Origin: Photobacterium galatheae
Lineage (GTDB): Bacteria > Pseudomonadota > Gammaproteobacteria > Enterobacterales > Vibrionaceae
NCBI RefSeq assembly: GCF_000695255.1
Contig: NZ_JMIB01000005.1
Coordinates: 1 to 64,000, forward strand
Reading direction: 5' to 3'
Length of the DNA: 64,000 nt
This document shows, one piece after another, positions 52,419 to 60,114 of the stretch (positions are counted from its first letter, which is position 1; the number at the start of each line of letters is the position of its first letter). Position numbers and translations under genes: made by a program. Below the pieces are notes generated by a model, which had not been told where the DNA came from, made no database searches, and worked only from the letters and a program-made list of their open reading frames with translations.

Positions 52419-52494
52419 GGTAAAACCTCCATTCGTCCTTTCTAATATAAAACCCGATCCGTATTGACCAAGCAGCAATCCGTGACCAAAATGA

Positions 52495-52514
52495 TACTGT
52501 ATATTTAAACAGTA
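52495..52514. promoter_or_regulatory. LexA (SOS) box upstream of umuDC
   Basis: TACTGTATATTTAAACAGTA is close to the E. coli LexA consensus and lies between SRAP and umuD, so both may be SOS-regulated. Confidence 0.9.
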
Positions 52515-52522
52515 TATCCAGT

Positions 52523-52930
52523 ATGAATGTTATCCCATTAATCGCGAGTGCCGGCATCACCGGCTTTGAAAGTCCGGCAGCGGAATACCACCAGCTTCCT
52601 TTGAGCTTAGATGAATTGCTGGTGGAGCACCCCAGCGCCACCTTTATTGGTCGGGCATATGGTAGGAGTATGGAAAATGTCGGTATCTTCGATGGTGATA
52701 TCCTCATCGTTGACCGTCATGTCCAGGTACAGAACATGGATGTGGTGGTGGCAAATCTGAACGGTGAATTCGTTTGTAAGCTGCTGGACATGAAGCAACG
52801 GCGGTTGATTTCTGCAGCGCCGGGTTATCATCCGGTATGGATTTCATCGGTTGATCAGTTTTCTGTGGAAGGGGTGGTGGTGCGCTCGATTCGTTGTCAT
52901 CGGCCCAGCAGCTTACTGATGGAGGGTTAA
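52523..52930 (+). CDS. umuD: UmuD-like polymerase V subunit
   Basis: A 135-residue self-cleaving subunit of Pol V. Cleavage is expected at A10-G11 (IASAGITGFESPA), with S49 (GRSMEN) and K86 (GEFVCKLL) as catalytic dyad. It starts 9 bases from the LexA box, and its ribosome site is weak. It is followed after 1 base by umuC. Confidence 0.93.
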   Translation: MNVIPLIASAGITGFESPAAEYHQLPLSLDELLVEHPSATFIGRAYGRSMENVGIFDGDILIVDRHVQVQNMDVVVANLNGEFVCKLLDMKQRRLISAAPGYHPVWISSVDQFSVEGVVVRSIRCHRPSSLLMEG

Positions 52931-52931
52931 C

Positions 52932-54191
52932 ATGTTTGCGCTGGTGGATGCCAACTCATTCTATTGTTCTGCAGAGCAGGTGTTCCGGCCAGACTGGCGC
53001 GGTAAACCCATGGTGGTACTGAGCAACAATGACGGCTGTGTTGTCGCGGCGAACCGGCAGGCGAAGGAAGCGGGTGTAGAGAAGTTTCGTGCTTACTTCG
53101 AAATGCGTGCCCTGTGTGAAGCGCGGGGCGTGATAGCCTGTTCGTCTAACTATGAGTTGTATGGTGACTTGTCCGCCAAGATGATGGAAGTGATTGGTCG
53201 TTTCGCACCGGATCAGCATGTCTACTCTATTGATGAGTCTTTTCTGTCGTTTGAACGTTGTCACCATGCAATTCCGGATTTGCTCGAACATGCCAAGGAC
53301 ATACGGCGAACTGTCTGGAAAGAATGCCGATTGCCTGTATGTGTCGGTATTGGACCCACGTTGACGCTCTCAAAGGTGGCGAACCATGCAGCTAAAAAGG
53401 TTCGTGGATACCAAGGCGTGTGTGTGATTGATGAGGTAAAGCAACGAGAATCGATCCTGTCGCAAATGAAAACGTCTGATGTCTGGGGCATCGGTTCCCG
53501 GATAGCAAAACGTCTTCAGTTTATGGGCATTGATACAGCACTGCAGCTTTCCAGGATGAAACCGGGGATTGCCCGGAAAGAATTCAACGTTGAAATTGAA
53601 AGAACGATAAGAGAACTGAACGGGGAGCGGTGTAAATTCTGGGATGAAGCACGAGCTGACAAAAAGCAGATATTTTCAACACGTAGTGTCGGTGAACGAA
53701 TCATAGATCCAGTGTCATTGGGGCAGGCGCTTTGTAAGCATGCTGATATTGCAGCAAGTAAACTCAGGCGGCAGGGTTCGCTGGTACAGGTCATGATGGT
53801 GTTTGCTTCTAACTCTCCCTATGACGAAAGGCCCGTCGGGTTTAAACAGGTTCACCGCTTTGCTTATCCGACAGACAATACAACACTAATCACGAAGGCC
53901 GTCTCAGGCTTAGTTGATGCGCTGTTTACTGAAGGTGTTCGCTACTACAAGCTGGGTGTTGGATTTATTGCCATGACCAGTGCCAAGCATGCCCAGGGCG
54001 ATTTGTTCAATGAGTCACCGTCCAACCCAGCGCTGATGAAGGTCTTCGACAGTATCAATCAGAAATACGGTAGCCATTCTATGTTCTTGGCCGCTCAGGG
54101 CATCGAGCAAAAGTGGGCGATGAGGCGGGAGCTGCTGTCCCCTCAGTACACTACTCGCTGGGGGGATTTGCCGCGGGTGCGGTGTGGTTGA
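52932..54191 (+). CDS. umuC: UmuC-like error-prone Y-family DNA polymerase
   Basis: A 419-residue catalytic subunit of DNA polymerase V for translesion synthesis. FALVDANSFYCSAEQVFRPDWRGKPMVVLSNNDGCVVAANRQAK holds the first metal Asp, YSIDESFLSF the catalytic Asp-Glu pair, then the HhH region VWGIGSRIAKRL. The length and C-terminal domain are complete. Prophage-borne, hence a possible mutator gene after lysogenisation. Confidence 0.95.
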   Translation: MFALVDANSFYCSAEQVFRPDWRGKPMVVLSNNDGCVVAANRQAKEAGVEKFRAYFEMRALCEARGVIACSSNYELYGDLSAKMMEVIGRFAPDQHVYSIDESFLSFERCHHAIPDLLEHAKDIRRTVWKECRLPVCVGIGPTLTLSKVANHAAKKVRGYQGVCVIDEVKQRESILSQMKTSDVWGIGSRIAKRLQFMGIDTALQLSRMKPGIARKEFNVEIERTIRELNGERCKFWDEARADKKQIFSTRSVGERIIDPVSLGQALCKHADIAASKLRRQGSLVQVMMVFASNSPYDERPVGFKQVHRFAYPTDNTTLITKAVSGLVDALFTEGVRYYKLGVGFIAMTSAKHAQGDLFNESPSNPALMKVFDSINQKYGSHSMFLAAQGIEQKWAMRRELLSPQYTTRWGDLPRVRCG

Positions 54192-54313
54192 GTTAAGTAA
54201 ATCATGCATGTACAGGAAGTCAACAACGAAGTAATTGAATATTGAATAAATAAATATATTTCAATGTAGTAACACCATGTTGAGTATATCTCATAAATGT
54301 TACGTCAAATATA

Positions 54314-54328
54314 GTAACATTTGGTTAC
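54314..54328. promoter_or_regulatory. Perfect dyad upstream of the second cargo pair
   Basis: GTAACATTTGGTTAC, 37 bases before the ATG at 54365, is a perfect 5-5 dyad with 5-base spacer. It could be an operator; a similar half-site occurs at about 54297. AT-rich sequence nearby could hold the promoter. Confidence 0.4.
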
Positions 54329-54364
54329 ATTAATTTAATCATCACTTATTGAATCGGTGTTTAA

Positions 54365-55534
54365 ATGACTGTCAATTTTTTAAAAGTGATATTTTTAATG
54401 TTTACTTTTGTGGCGTTGATTTCATGTTCTTGTCGAATTGATGATTTTCATGTGTCAGAAAAAGTTAAATATCACTCAGTTAAGAAAGATTTCTTTCAAG
54501 ATCCTAAGCCATTCAGTGATTTTGATAGGAGGGGATATGATGGAAAAAGGATATTAAGAAGGCTCTCTACAGGTAAATATAATAGCATGGTATCTATCAT
54601 GTTCACTGGAGCTAATGTAAACAGAAAAACATTATTGGTAGAGCCAAAAGATAAAGTAGAAGATTGGTTGTATGAAACCATGTTGGAAGGGGTGAATTCA
54701 AATGCGGTTTTTTATGATAAAGATTATGCGACTTTAAACGAAAAAATTATCTTTAGCAATTCGAAGGCTTTTAGATTTACAGAAAAAAATGGATATGAGT
54801 TCATAGATTATTTGCCTGTGCTTGATACGTTGGGGTATGGGGCTGTTTTAAATGGTTCAGTTCTTGAACCTATTGTTATATATAGAGAATCTTATGGTCC
54901 GGTAAGGAAACAATTTTTAACTTTATATTCATCAAAAGTAAAAGGGTGGATGAAAGCTATAGAGTTGAAATGTAATGTTAGTCTTTTGACTACTGTTGTT
55001 AGCAGTGGTTCTAAATTGTTTTTTAAATGTGGAAATGATGGGGTTGGAGTATTTGATTCTCAAAATATGTCAACTGTATATTACAAGTTTGATGTTGGTG
55101 CAATTTATAATTTGTTTGAGAGTCCTGATAAAAATGGAGTTATTATTGCTTCATTCAAAAAGTCAGGAAAGTCATATATTTATAGTGCATATAAACTAGA
55201 GTCAGGTAGTTTAGATGAAATTAATAGTTTGAAGGGGGGGAGAGTGTATGATGTCTCAAGGATTGATGATGATGTATTTGTTTCAGTTGGTAATTCTTCG
55301 TTCATAACTGATCTTAACTTTAAAGTTAAAAGGAATATATTTACCCAAAAAACATGTTTATCACATTTATTAAATAAACTTAATGTGTATCTCTTTTGTC
55401 TAAGTGATGCATCGATGGTGGAAAAGGTTTTTAGTAACTCTGGTATTGAATTTCCACTTGAATTTAATGAGGTTTATTACTCCAGTGATGGTTTAATGAA
55501 TTTGGTTGAAAAAACCAGCGAAATAGGGATTTGA
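54365..55534 (+). CDS. Prophage-encoded lipoprotein, unknown
   Basis: A 389-residue lipoprotein (MTVNFLKVIF signal, lipobox ALISC, C21). The mature part is beta-rich with recurring G-x-x-I/V strands, suggestive of a beta-propeller, and has no enzyme motif that I recognise. AT-rich composition unlike the host flanks points to horizontal origin. It is followed 3 bases later by a second exported protein; they form a cargo operon, perhaps altering the surface of the lysogen. Confidence 0.7.
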   Translation: MTVNFLKVIFLMFTFVALISCSCRIDDFHVSEKVKYHSVKKDFFQDPKPFSDFDRRGYDGKRILRRLSTGKYNSMVSIMFTGANVNRKTLLVEPKDKVEDWLYETMLEGVNSNAVFYDKDYATLNEKIIFSNSKAFRFTEKNGYEFIDYLPVLDTLGYGAVLNGSVLEPIVIYRESYGPVRKQFLTLYSSKVKGWMKAIELKCNVSLLTTVVSSGSKLFFKCGNDGVGVFDSQNMSTVYYKFDVGAIYNLFESPDKNGVIIASFKKSGKSYIYSAYKLESGSLDEINSLKGGRVYDVSRIDDDVFVSVGNSSFITDLNFKVKRNIFTQKTCLSHLLNKLNVYLFCLSDASMVEKVFSNSGIEFPLEFNEVYYSSDGLMNLVEKTSEIGI

Positions 55535-55537
55535 TAT

Positions 55538-56983
55538 ATGTTTAGGTTTGTTATTTATTTTATCTTTATTTTATTATCTCAGCAGTCATTCGCAAATGAA
55601 ACATTAGGAAAATATGTGTTTCCAGCCGATGATGTTGAAGTGGTTTTGAATCTTGGTATGTTCAGTGAGGCTTTAAGTAGATTATCTAATAGTGAGTATC
55701 TTGGTTATTATGAGAATAATTCATTAGGTTGTGTTAACCCCAAGTTGAACTTAAAGGTTCATAATGCATCAATTTCTATGAATGATACTATTAATACTGT
55801 TAGTTCTATGTCAAAAGTTGAATTTAAGTCACTCATGACCTTCTCGGGATCTGTAAAAGGGTGTGTTGTCGATAATATAGTTAGATTTGCTGCTAAGTGT
55901 AATTCAAATCTACTGATCAGTAATATTAGAATGGACATTCCTTATTCTTCAAATTGCTTTTTATTAGTGTCTATTTTGGGTTTGCCTTTTTATAAAAATG
56001 AAAATTTTGAAATGAGTAAACCGATTCCAGCTATTGTTAAAATTCCAGAGAGGCATGAATTTTCATTGTCTGACACTAAGGATTTTATATCAGAATTTGG
56101 TGAGTTTGTTGACGGGCGGTGGGTTGCATCTAAATCATCTAAATCAAAAACAATTTATCTACCTTCAAATGTTTATGCCTCTGAGGCAGAGAAATTTTAT
56201 GGGAAAAATGGATATATTTTAAATGCTATAAATAACGAACTTCTGGTTGGTAGGATTTCGGTGGGAAATAAATTATTCATACGTAAAACTAGTTTTAAAG
56301 AAGTAAGTGATTTATATAACACTATGCCAGGGTTCGATTCAGATAAGCTAGTTGCTCAAATTTCAATAAGAGAAGGTTTTTTTGGTAAAACCTCTGTTGA
56401 GGGAGGTAGAGGAGGTATTTTTAATGATATTTTACCAATTAGATTGAAAGGAAAGGATATTGATGTGGTTTTAAAAAGCTCTAATGTTGAATATGGATTA
56501 TATGAAGGAAGTGATGTCATTAAGGTCTCATTTGATGTATTACCGACTAATAATGATGGAGTTATTAAGGGATATTCGGCGTTTTTGCTATTGTCTATGC
56601 CTGGAGTTTCGGAATCTAAAGGTAAGTTAATGATTACGTCAAAAATTTTATCAGGGAAATTACAGTGTGCTTTTGAGGGTGGTAAAGGAGATGTTTGCGT
56701 CGATTGGGTGCTGGATAAATTGTTTAGAGGGGAGGTTTTGACATTAGGGGAGATCAATACTAACAACATTAATTTTGAAATGCCAAAGTGTATTTATATT
56801 GATAAAAAAGAGATAGTAGCAAAAAGTCCATGTAAAAATGGAATTAGAAGGAAATATATTTCAAGAAAAACAACAGATAAGAATTATTATATAGAAATTG
56901 ATAGAGCTGGTATTAGAACTGAGATGAATTTACATCGAGGGCTATTAATAAGTGTACCAGGTAAAATAAAAATTCTAGAGTGA
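55538..56983 (+). CDS. Prophage-encoded exported protein, unknown
   Basis: A 481-residue protein with signal peptide (FRFVIYFIFILLSQQSFA, cleavage at about 19). The mature part is beta-rich with several Cys pairs (LGCVNPK, KGCVVD, AAKCNSN, SSNCF, LQCAFEG, DVCVDW, KCIYIDK, SPCKNG), fitting a periplasmic disulfide-bonded fold. No family recognised. AT-rich, co-oriented with the lipoprotein after a 3-base gap, so likely acting together. Confidence 0.7.
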   Translation: MFRFVIYFIFILLSQQSFANETLGKYVFPADDVEVVLNLGMFSEALSRLSNSEYLGYYENNSLGCVNPKLNLKVHNASISMNDTINTVSSMSKVEFKSLMTFSGSVKGCVVDNIVRFAAKCNSNLLISNIRMDIPYSSNCFLLVSILGLPFYKNENFEMSKPIPAIVKIPERHEFSLSDTKDFISEFGEFVDGRWVASKSSKSKTIYLPSNVYASEAEKFYGKNGYILNAINNELLVGRISVGNKLFIRKTSFKEVSDLYNTMPGFDSDKLVAQISIREGFFGKTSVEGGRGGIFNDILPIRLKGKDIDVVLKSSNVEYGLYEGSDVIKVSFDVLPTNNDGVIKGYSAFLLLSMPGVSESKGKLMITSKILSGKLQCAFEGGKGDVCVDWVLDKLFRGEVLTLGEINTNNINFEMPKCIYIDKKEIVAKSPCKNGIRRKYISRKTTDKNYYIEIDRAGIRTEMNLHRGLLISVPGKIKILE

Positions 56984-57159
56984 TTTTTTTCTCAACTATT
57001 AGGTATCCATTTGTTGTGAATAAGATGTATTATCACTTTGTATTTCTACTAAAATGCTAGCTTTGTGATACTTGCTTTTAAATTCACCAAATTTGACCGC
57101 TGTTGTTATATACAGTATTAAATGTGATGATTTTTGTTTATCAACATTTGGAAGTTAAT

Positions 57160-57831
57160 ATGGGCCTAGCAACAAACATCGAAAAGTGGGACATGTCAGC
57201 TGCGATCGGAATGGCGACTGAAGGTATCCGTTCCTCTTACAATCAGGGGGCTGGTGGTGGGGGCTTTGGTGCTGCTGACAGAGAAATTGCTTCCCGGATT
57301 GATGGGGCAAAGGTGCTGGCTGCGATTGACCGTATCGGAAAACAGGCCACCCATCTGGCTGACTGGAGTATGTTCGCTTATGCCTCACCATACTGGAATG
57401 GCCAACACAACCGAGAGCGGTTCTTTAACCATGTACTCCATGATTGGGTCATGTCCTGGGCATGCAAAGGTCTCTACATCCAGGAGAGGACATTCAACCG
57501 GGTGAAAGCAATGCTGCCTGTGATTGCTGGTGGACTGGCATTAGAGCAAGCCACCGGTGCAGAGATTTCCGAATGGACCGTTGTAGGCCAAAAGCTAAAA
57601 CAGGAACTGCAGTATCAGCCGACTGCAACAAAGGCCTTACTGATTCGTGCGCTGGTGGAGCAGGACTGTCTGGATAAAGGCGAAGACTCAGAAGCGTTTC
57701 AGAAGAAAAGACAGCGCTATTACCAGAATCATTGGTCTGACTGGTCCCAACATGTTGAAACCATTCGTTCCCAGCTCATTCAATACGATCGCCTTGCTCG
57801 CAAAATGTTTAAAGTGACTATTGAAAATTAA
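57160..57831 (+). CDS. Putative late-gene regulator (Q position), family not recognised
   Basis: A 223-residue protein starting at the ATG at 57160 behind GGAAG. It has mixed Trp-rich helical segments (YASPYWNGQHNRERFFNHVLHDWVMSWAC; a C-terminal RQRYYQNHWSDWSQHVETIR) and no clear motif. It lies between the cargo and the SOS-boxed promoter/terminator of the lysis genes, the slot of an antiterminator Q in lambdoid phages. That role is inferred from position only. Confidence 0.5.
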   Translation: MGLATNIEKWDMSAAIGMATEGIRSSYNQGAGGGGFGAADREIASRIDGAKVLAAIDRIGKQATHLADWSMFAYASPYWNGQHNRERFFNHVLHDWVMSWACKGLYIQERTFNRVKAMLPVIAGGLALEQATGAEISEWTVVGQKLKQELQYQPTATKALLIRALVEQDCLDKGEDSEAFQKKRQRYYQNHWSDWSQHVETIRSQLIQYDRLARKMFKVTIEN

Positions 57832-57863
57832 AACGGTGCATATTATTGTGTATATATCCAGTA
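57821..57863 (+). promoter_or_regulatory. Candidate late promoter with LexA-type box
   Basis: TTGAAA (57821-57826), 17 bases, TATTGT (57844-57849). The box TATTGTGTATATATCCAGTA (57844-57863) matches the LexA consensus at 17 of 20 positions and covers the -10. LexA would keep the lysis genes off until DNA damage. Confidence 0.65.
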
Positions 57864-57888
57864 TGGATAAGTGTACAGCATTTTGACC

Positions 57889-57913
57889 AACCGCCTCTCG
57901 GGGCGGTTTTTTT
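57889..57913 (+). terminator. Terminator upstream of the lysis genes
   Basis: AACCGCC pairs with GGCGGTT around a TCTCGG loop, followed by a T7 run, between the late promoter and the holin start. A terminator here implies antitermination is needed. Confidence 0.88.
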
Positions 57914-57937
57914 ATGCCTGAAATTCACGGAGATGTA

Positions 57938-58255
57938 ATGCAAGACAAAGACCCGAACCTTTGGGCGGCATTGCTGACGTGGCTGGCTCATCATTCACCA
58001 ACAATATATGGCGCTGTGTTAGCCGTGTCTGTGGCTGTTGTTCGGGTGATATATGGCCGTGGTTCACGTCGGCAGGTTGTTCTCGAAGGTCTGCTGTGCG
58101 GTCTGCTGAGTTTGACGCTCACCAGTGGACTGGATTTGATTGGCCTGCCGATATCAGCAGCAAGTTTTGTTGGTGGTATGGTTGGCTTCATTGGTACGGA
58201 AAAAGTCAGGGAGTTTGCGCTTCGCTGGCTGGGAAAAAGAGCTGAACAAGCTTGA
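57938..58255 (+). CDS. Lambda-family holin
   Basis: A 105-residue holin that permeabilises the inner membrane. DKDPNLWAALLTWLAHHSPTIYGAVLAVSVAVVRVIYGRG is the lambda-S-type signature, followed by hydrophobic segments (LLCGLLSLTLTSGLDLIGL; AASFVGGMVGFIG). The ATG at 57938 follows CGGAG. Adjacent to endolysin. Confidence 0.88.
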   Translation: MQDKDPNLWAALLTWLAHHSPTIYGAVLAVSVAVVRVIYGRGSRRQVVLEGLLCGLLSLTLTSGLDLIGLPISAASFVGGMVGFIGTEKVREFALRWLGKRAEQA

Positions 58256-58280
58256 TGATTCAATCACTCTAGGGGGAAAC

Positions 58281-58706
58281 ATGTATTACCTTGGCAAACG
58301 AAGCCTTGGCCGTCTCCACCGTTTACACCCTTCACTCGCTGCATGCGTCGCAATCGCCATTAGTGAATCTGATGTTGATTTCACTGTTTCGGAAACTGTC
58401 CGAACTAAAGAAAGACAGCACCAACTCTATTACGGCACACCCAAACGTACCTGGACACTGAACAGTAAGCACTTAGTTCAACAAGATGGTTTTAGCCATG
58501 CGGTTGACCTGGTTCCGCTGCAGGGTGGTCAGCCTGCCTGGGATAAATGCCCGTTAGTGAAAGATGCGATGTTTAAAGCAGCTGAACGAGTCGGTGTGAA
58601 ACTATGTTGGGGCGGCGACTGGAATCAAAACGGTGATAGCCGGGATGAGCACCAGCGGGGCAGTTATGACGGACCACATTTCGAATTAATTGAGCAGTTC
58701 TCTTGA
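58281..58706 (+). CDS. Endolysin, M15 peptidase (L-alanyl-D-glutamate/VanY-like)
   Basis: A 141-residue zinc peptidase that cleaves peptidoglycan stem peptides. Family motifs are SETVRTKERQ, the GFSHAVDLVP block (His and Asp zinc ligands), WGGDW with Asp, and DGPHFEL with the third ligand His. The start is the ATG at 58281 behind AGGGGGA; no signal peptide, so it needs the holin. A terminator follows. Confidence 0.9.
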   Translation: MYYLGKRSLGRLHRLHPSLAACVAIAISESDVDFTVSETVRTKERQHQLYYGTPKRTWTLNSKHLVQQDGFSHAVDLVPLQGGQPAWDKCPLVKDAMFKAAERVGVKLCWGGDWNQNGDSRDEHQRGSYDGPHFELIEQFS

Positions 58707-58715
58707 AAGTCACAT

Positions 58716-58741
58716 AGCGGCCATCGGGCCGCTTCTTTTTT
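58716..58741 (+). terminator. Terminator after the endolysin gene
   Basis: AGCGGCC pairs with GGCCGCT around ATCG, followed by TCTTTTTT. Confidence 0.9.
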
Positions 58742-58757
58742 ATCGGAGGGCAACACC

Positions 58758-59069
58758 ATGAAATACATTGGCTTATCGCTGGTGGCATTACTCGCGATCC
58801 CCGGGACAGCCATGGCAAATGAAGTCGCACAAACTTCTGAGCTGTTGCAGCAGTTCCTTGGCGAGTATTGGGGCACGGTTGTTTTCGGTGGTATCTGCGT
58901 GGCGGGTTACACCTGGACCATTGTTCGGCAGTTCATCAGCCCAGATGCGATGTCGGTCTTACCGAACTGGCTCATTACTTTCCTTGAATGGGCTGCAGGG
59001 AATGCCCGCCACAGTTCGAATGGAACATTCAATGATCCACGTTCCCGGAAAGTGCTGAGGACCAAGTGA
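58758..59069 (+). CDS. Phage membrane protein of the lysis region
   Basis: A 103-residue protein with signal peptide-like N-terminus (LSLVALLAIPGTAMA) and a second hydrophobic helix (WGTVVFGGICVAGYTWTIV), then a hydrophilic tail. It lies between endolysin and the spanin genes and could be a second holin or antiholin-type protein. Its stop shares bases with the next start (TGATG). Confidence 0.65.
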   Translation: MKYIGLSLVALLAIPGTAMANEVAQTSELLQQFLGEYWGTVVFGGICVAGYTWTIVRQFISPDAMSVLPNWLITFLEWAAGNARHSSNGTFNDPRSRKVLRTK

Positions 59070-59272
59070 TGCCAGCCTGGTTGACGGCTCTACTCACGCT
59101 TTTAAATCGTGTGGCTGGGCATTGGGAACGACATGAACGACAGCGAAAACTCACAGATAAGGAGAAACGGCTGGATGAAGTTAAAGAGCGCCCAATGGAT
59201 ACTCATTCTGACCGCTTCGGCCAGCCTGCTGGCAGGGTGTCAGTTGACCGGGAAGACGAGCGTCAGTTGTAA
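59069..59272 (+). CDS. Putative Rz-like inner-membrane spanin
   Basis: A 67-residue protein with a hydrophobic N-terminus (LTALLTLLNRVAG) and a basic/acidic coiled helix (HERQRKLTDKEKRLDEVKERP). It overlaps the lipoprotein gene in another frame, the classical Rz/Rz1 arrangement, so it likely spans from the inner membrane. It is short for an i-spanin. Confidence 0.6.
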   Translation: MPAWLTALLTLLNRVAGHWERHERQRKLTDKEKRLDEVKERPMDTHSDRFGQPAGRVSVDREDERQL

Positions 59273-59408
59273 GCCCGTGGCGCCTCAGCTGGAATGGTAC
59301 ACAACGCCAGATGGTGGCGTGTACTATCCGAAGCAATCTTTTACCAATCTGAATCTGTATATCGAAGCGTTGAATATGTGTGTTGGTGAGTATTATATTG
59401 GCCTTTAA
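59175..59408 (+). CDS. Rz1-like outer-membrane lipoprotein spanin
   Basis: A 77-residue lipoprotein (lipobox SLLAGC) embedded in another frame of the preceding gene, starting at the ATG at 59175 with AGGAG upstream. The mature part has a second Cys (TSVSCKPV) and a third near the end. Outer-membrane spanins of lambdoid phages are encoded in this embedded way. Confidence 0.7.
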   Translation: MKLKSAQWILILTASASLLAGCQLTGKTSVSCKPVAPQLEWYTTPDGGVYYPKQSFTNLNLYIEALNMCVGEYYIGL

Positions 59409-59432
59409 TTTCAATAACTTACGTTGCGGGAG

Positions 59433-59466
59433 GTACTCCCCCGGAGCCTAAACACCACGGGGGTAC
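59433..59466. other. Candidate cos or packaging-site dyad
   Basis: GTACTCCCCCG and CGGGGGTAC form an inverted repeat with a 14-base spacer in the 199-base gap just before the Nu1-like gene, the position of lambda cos. No cohesive-end sequence can be proven. Confidence 0.35.
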
Positions 59467-59607
59467 ATACTCGCGGGAAAACTGATTTTTTTGCACATCT
59501 AGGGAGAGCAGCAGCAGGTGGGGGTAATCCCAGTGTTTATGCGGGATCCGACCTGCTCAACCTGCACTCTGACTTCCTTTTTTAAAACAACCTCAAGGTG
59601 ATGACTT

Positions 59608-60114
59608 GTGAGTGAGATAACTCAGATTTCTGGCGCCTTTGAGTGGTCTATTTCGAAAATCGCGGAATCCCTTGGCATGAGCCGGAACACGGTTGCCAAA
59701 CGGCTTCGCGAGAATCATGTCCATCCATCCCGGAAAGAAAAGGGCAATTTCGTTTATGCCCTGAAAGATGCAATGCCTGCGATTTTTGCTGCAGATTCAG
59801 CAAAAGCGACGGGGATCAATGATCCGGATGAGATGGCCCCCGAAACACGGAAAGCCTGGTTCCAGTCCGAAAACGAGCGCGTCAAGCTGGAGCGGGAACT
59901 CGGGAACCTTCTGGATTCCAGCGATGTTGCACGTGAATTTTCTTTAATGGCAAAGGCTGTGATTCAGGTGCTCGATACCCTGCCGGATGTCCTGGAACGG
60001 GACTGCGGTCTGACACCGTCACAAGTTTCAAAAGTGCAGGGTTCCATTGATGACTTACGTGATCAGATGGCGCTCCGAGCGGGTGCAATTGAAGACGAAG
60101 AGGATGCCGCTTAA
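59608..60114 (+). CDS. Terminase small subunit (Nu1/DUF1441-like)
   Basis: A 168-residue DNA-packaging recognition subunit. SISKIAESLGMSRNTVAKRLRENHVHPSRKEKGNFVY is a winged helix for the cos/pac site; then a helical oligomerisation domain (WFQSENERVKLERELGNLLDSSDVAREF) shared with Nu1-type and DUF1441 proteins. It starts with a GTG behind AAGGTGAT and overlaps the large subunit start by one base. Confidence 0.88.
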   Translation: MSEITQISGAFEWSISKIAESLGMSRNTVAKRLRENHVHPSRKEKGNFVYALKDAMPAIFAADSAKATGINDPDEMAPETRKAWFQSENERVKLERELGNLLDSSDVAREFSLMAKAVIQVLDTLPDVLERDCGLTPSQVSKVQGSIDDLRDQMALRAGAIEDEEDAA

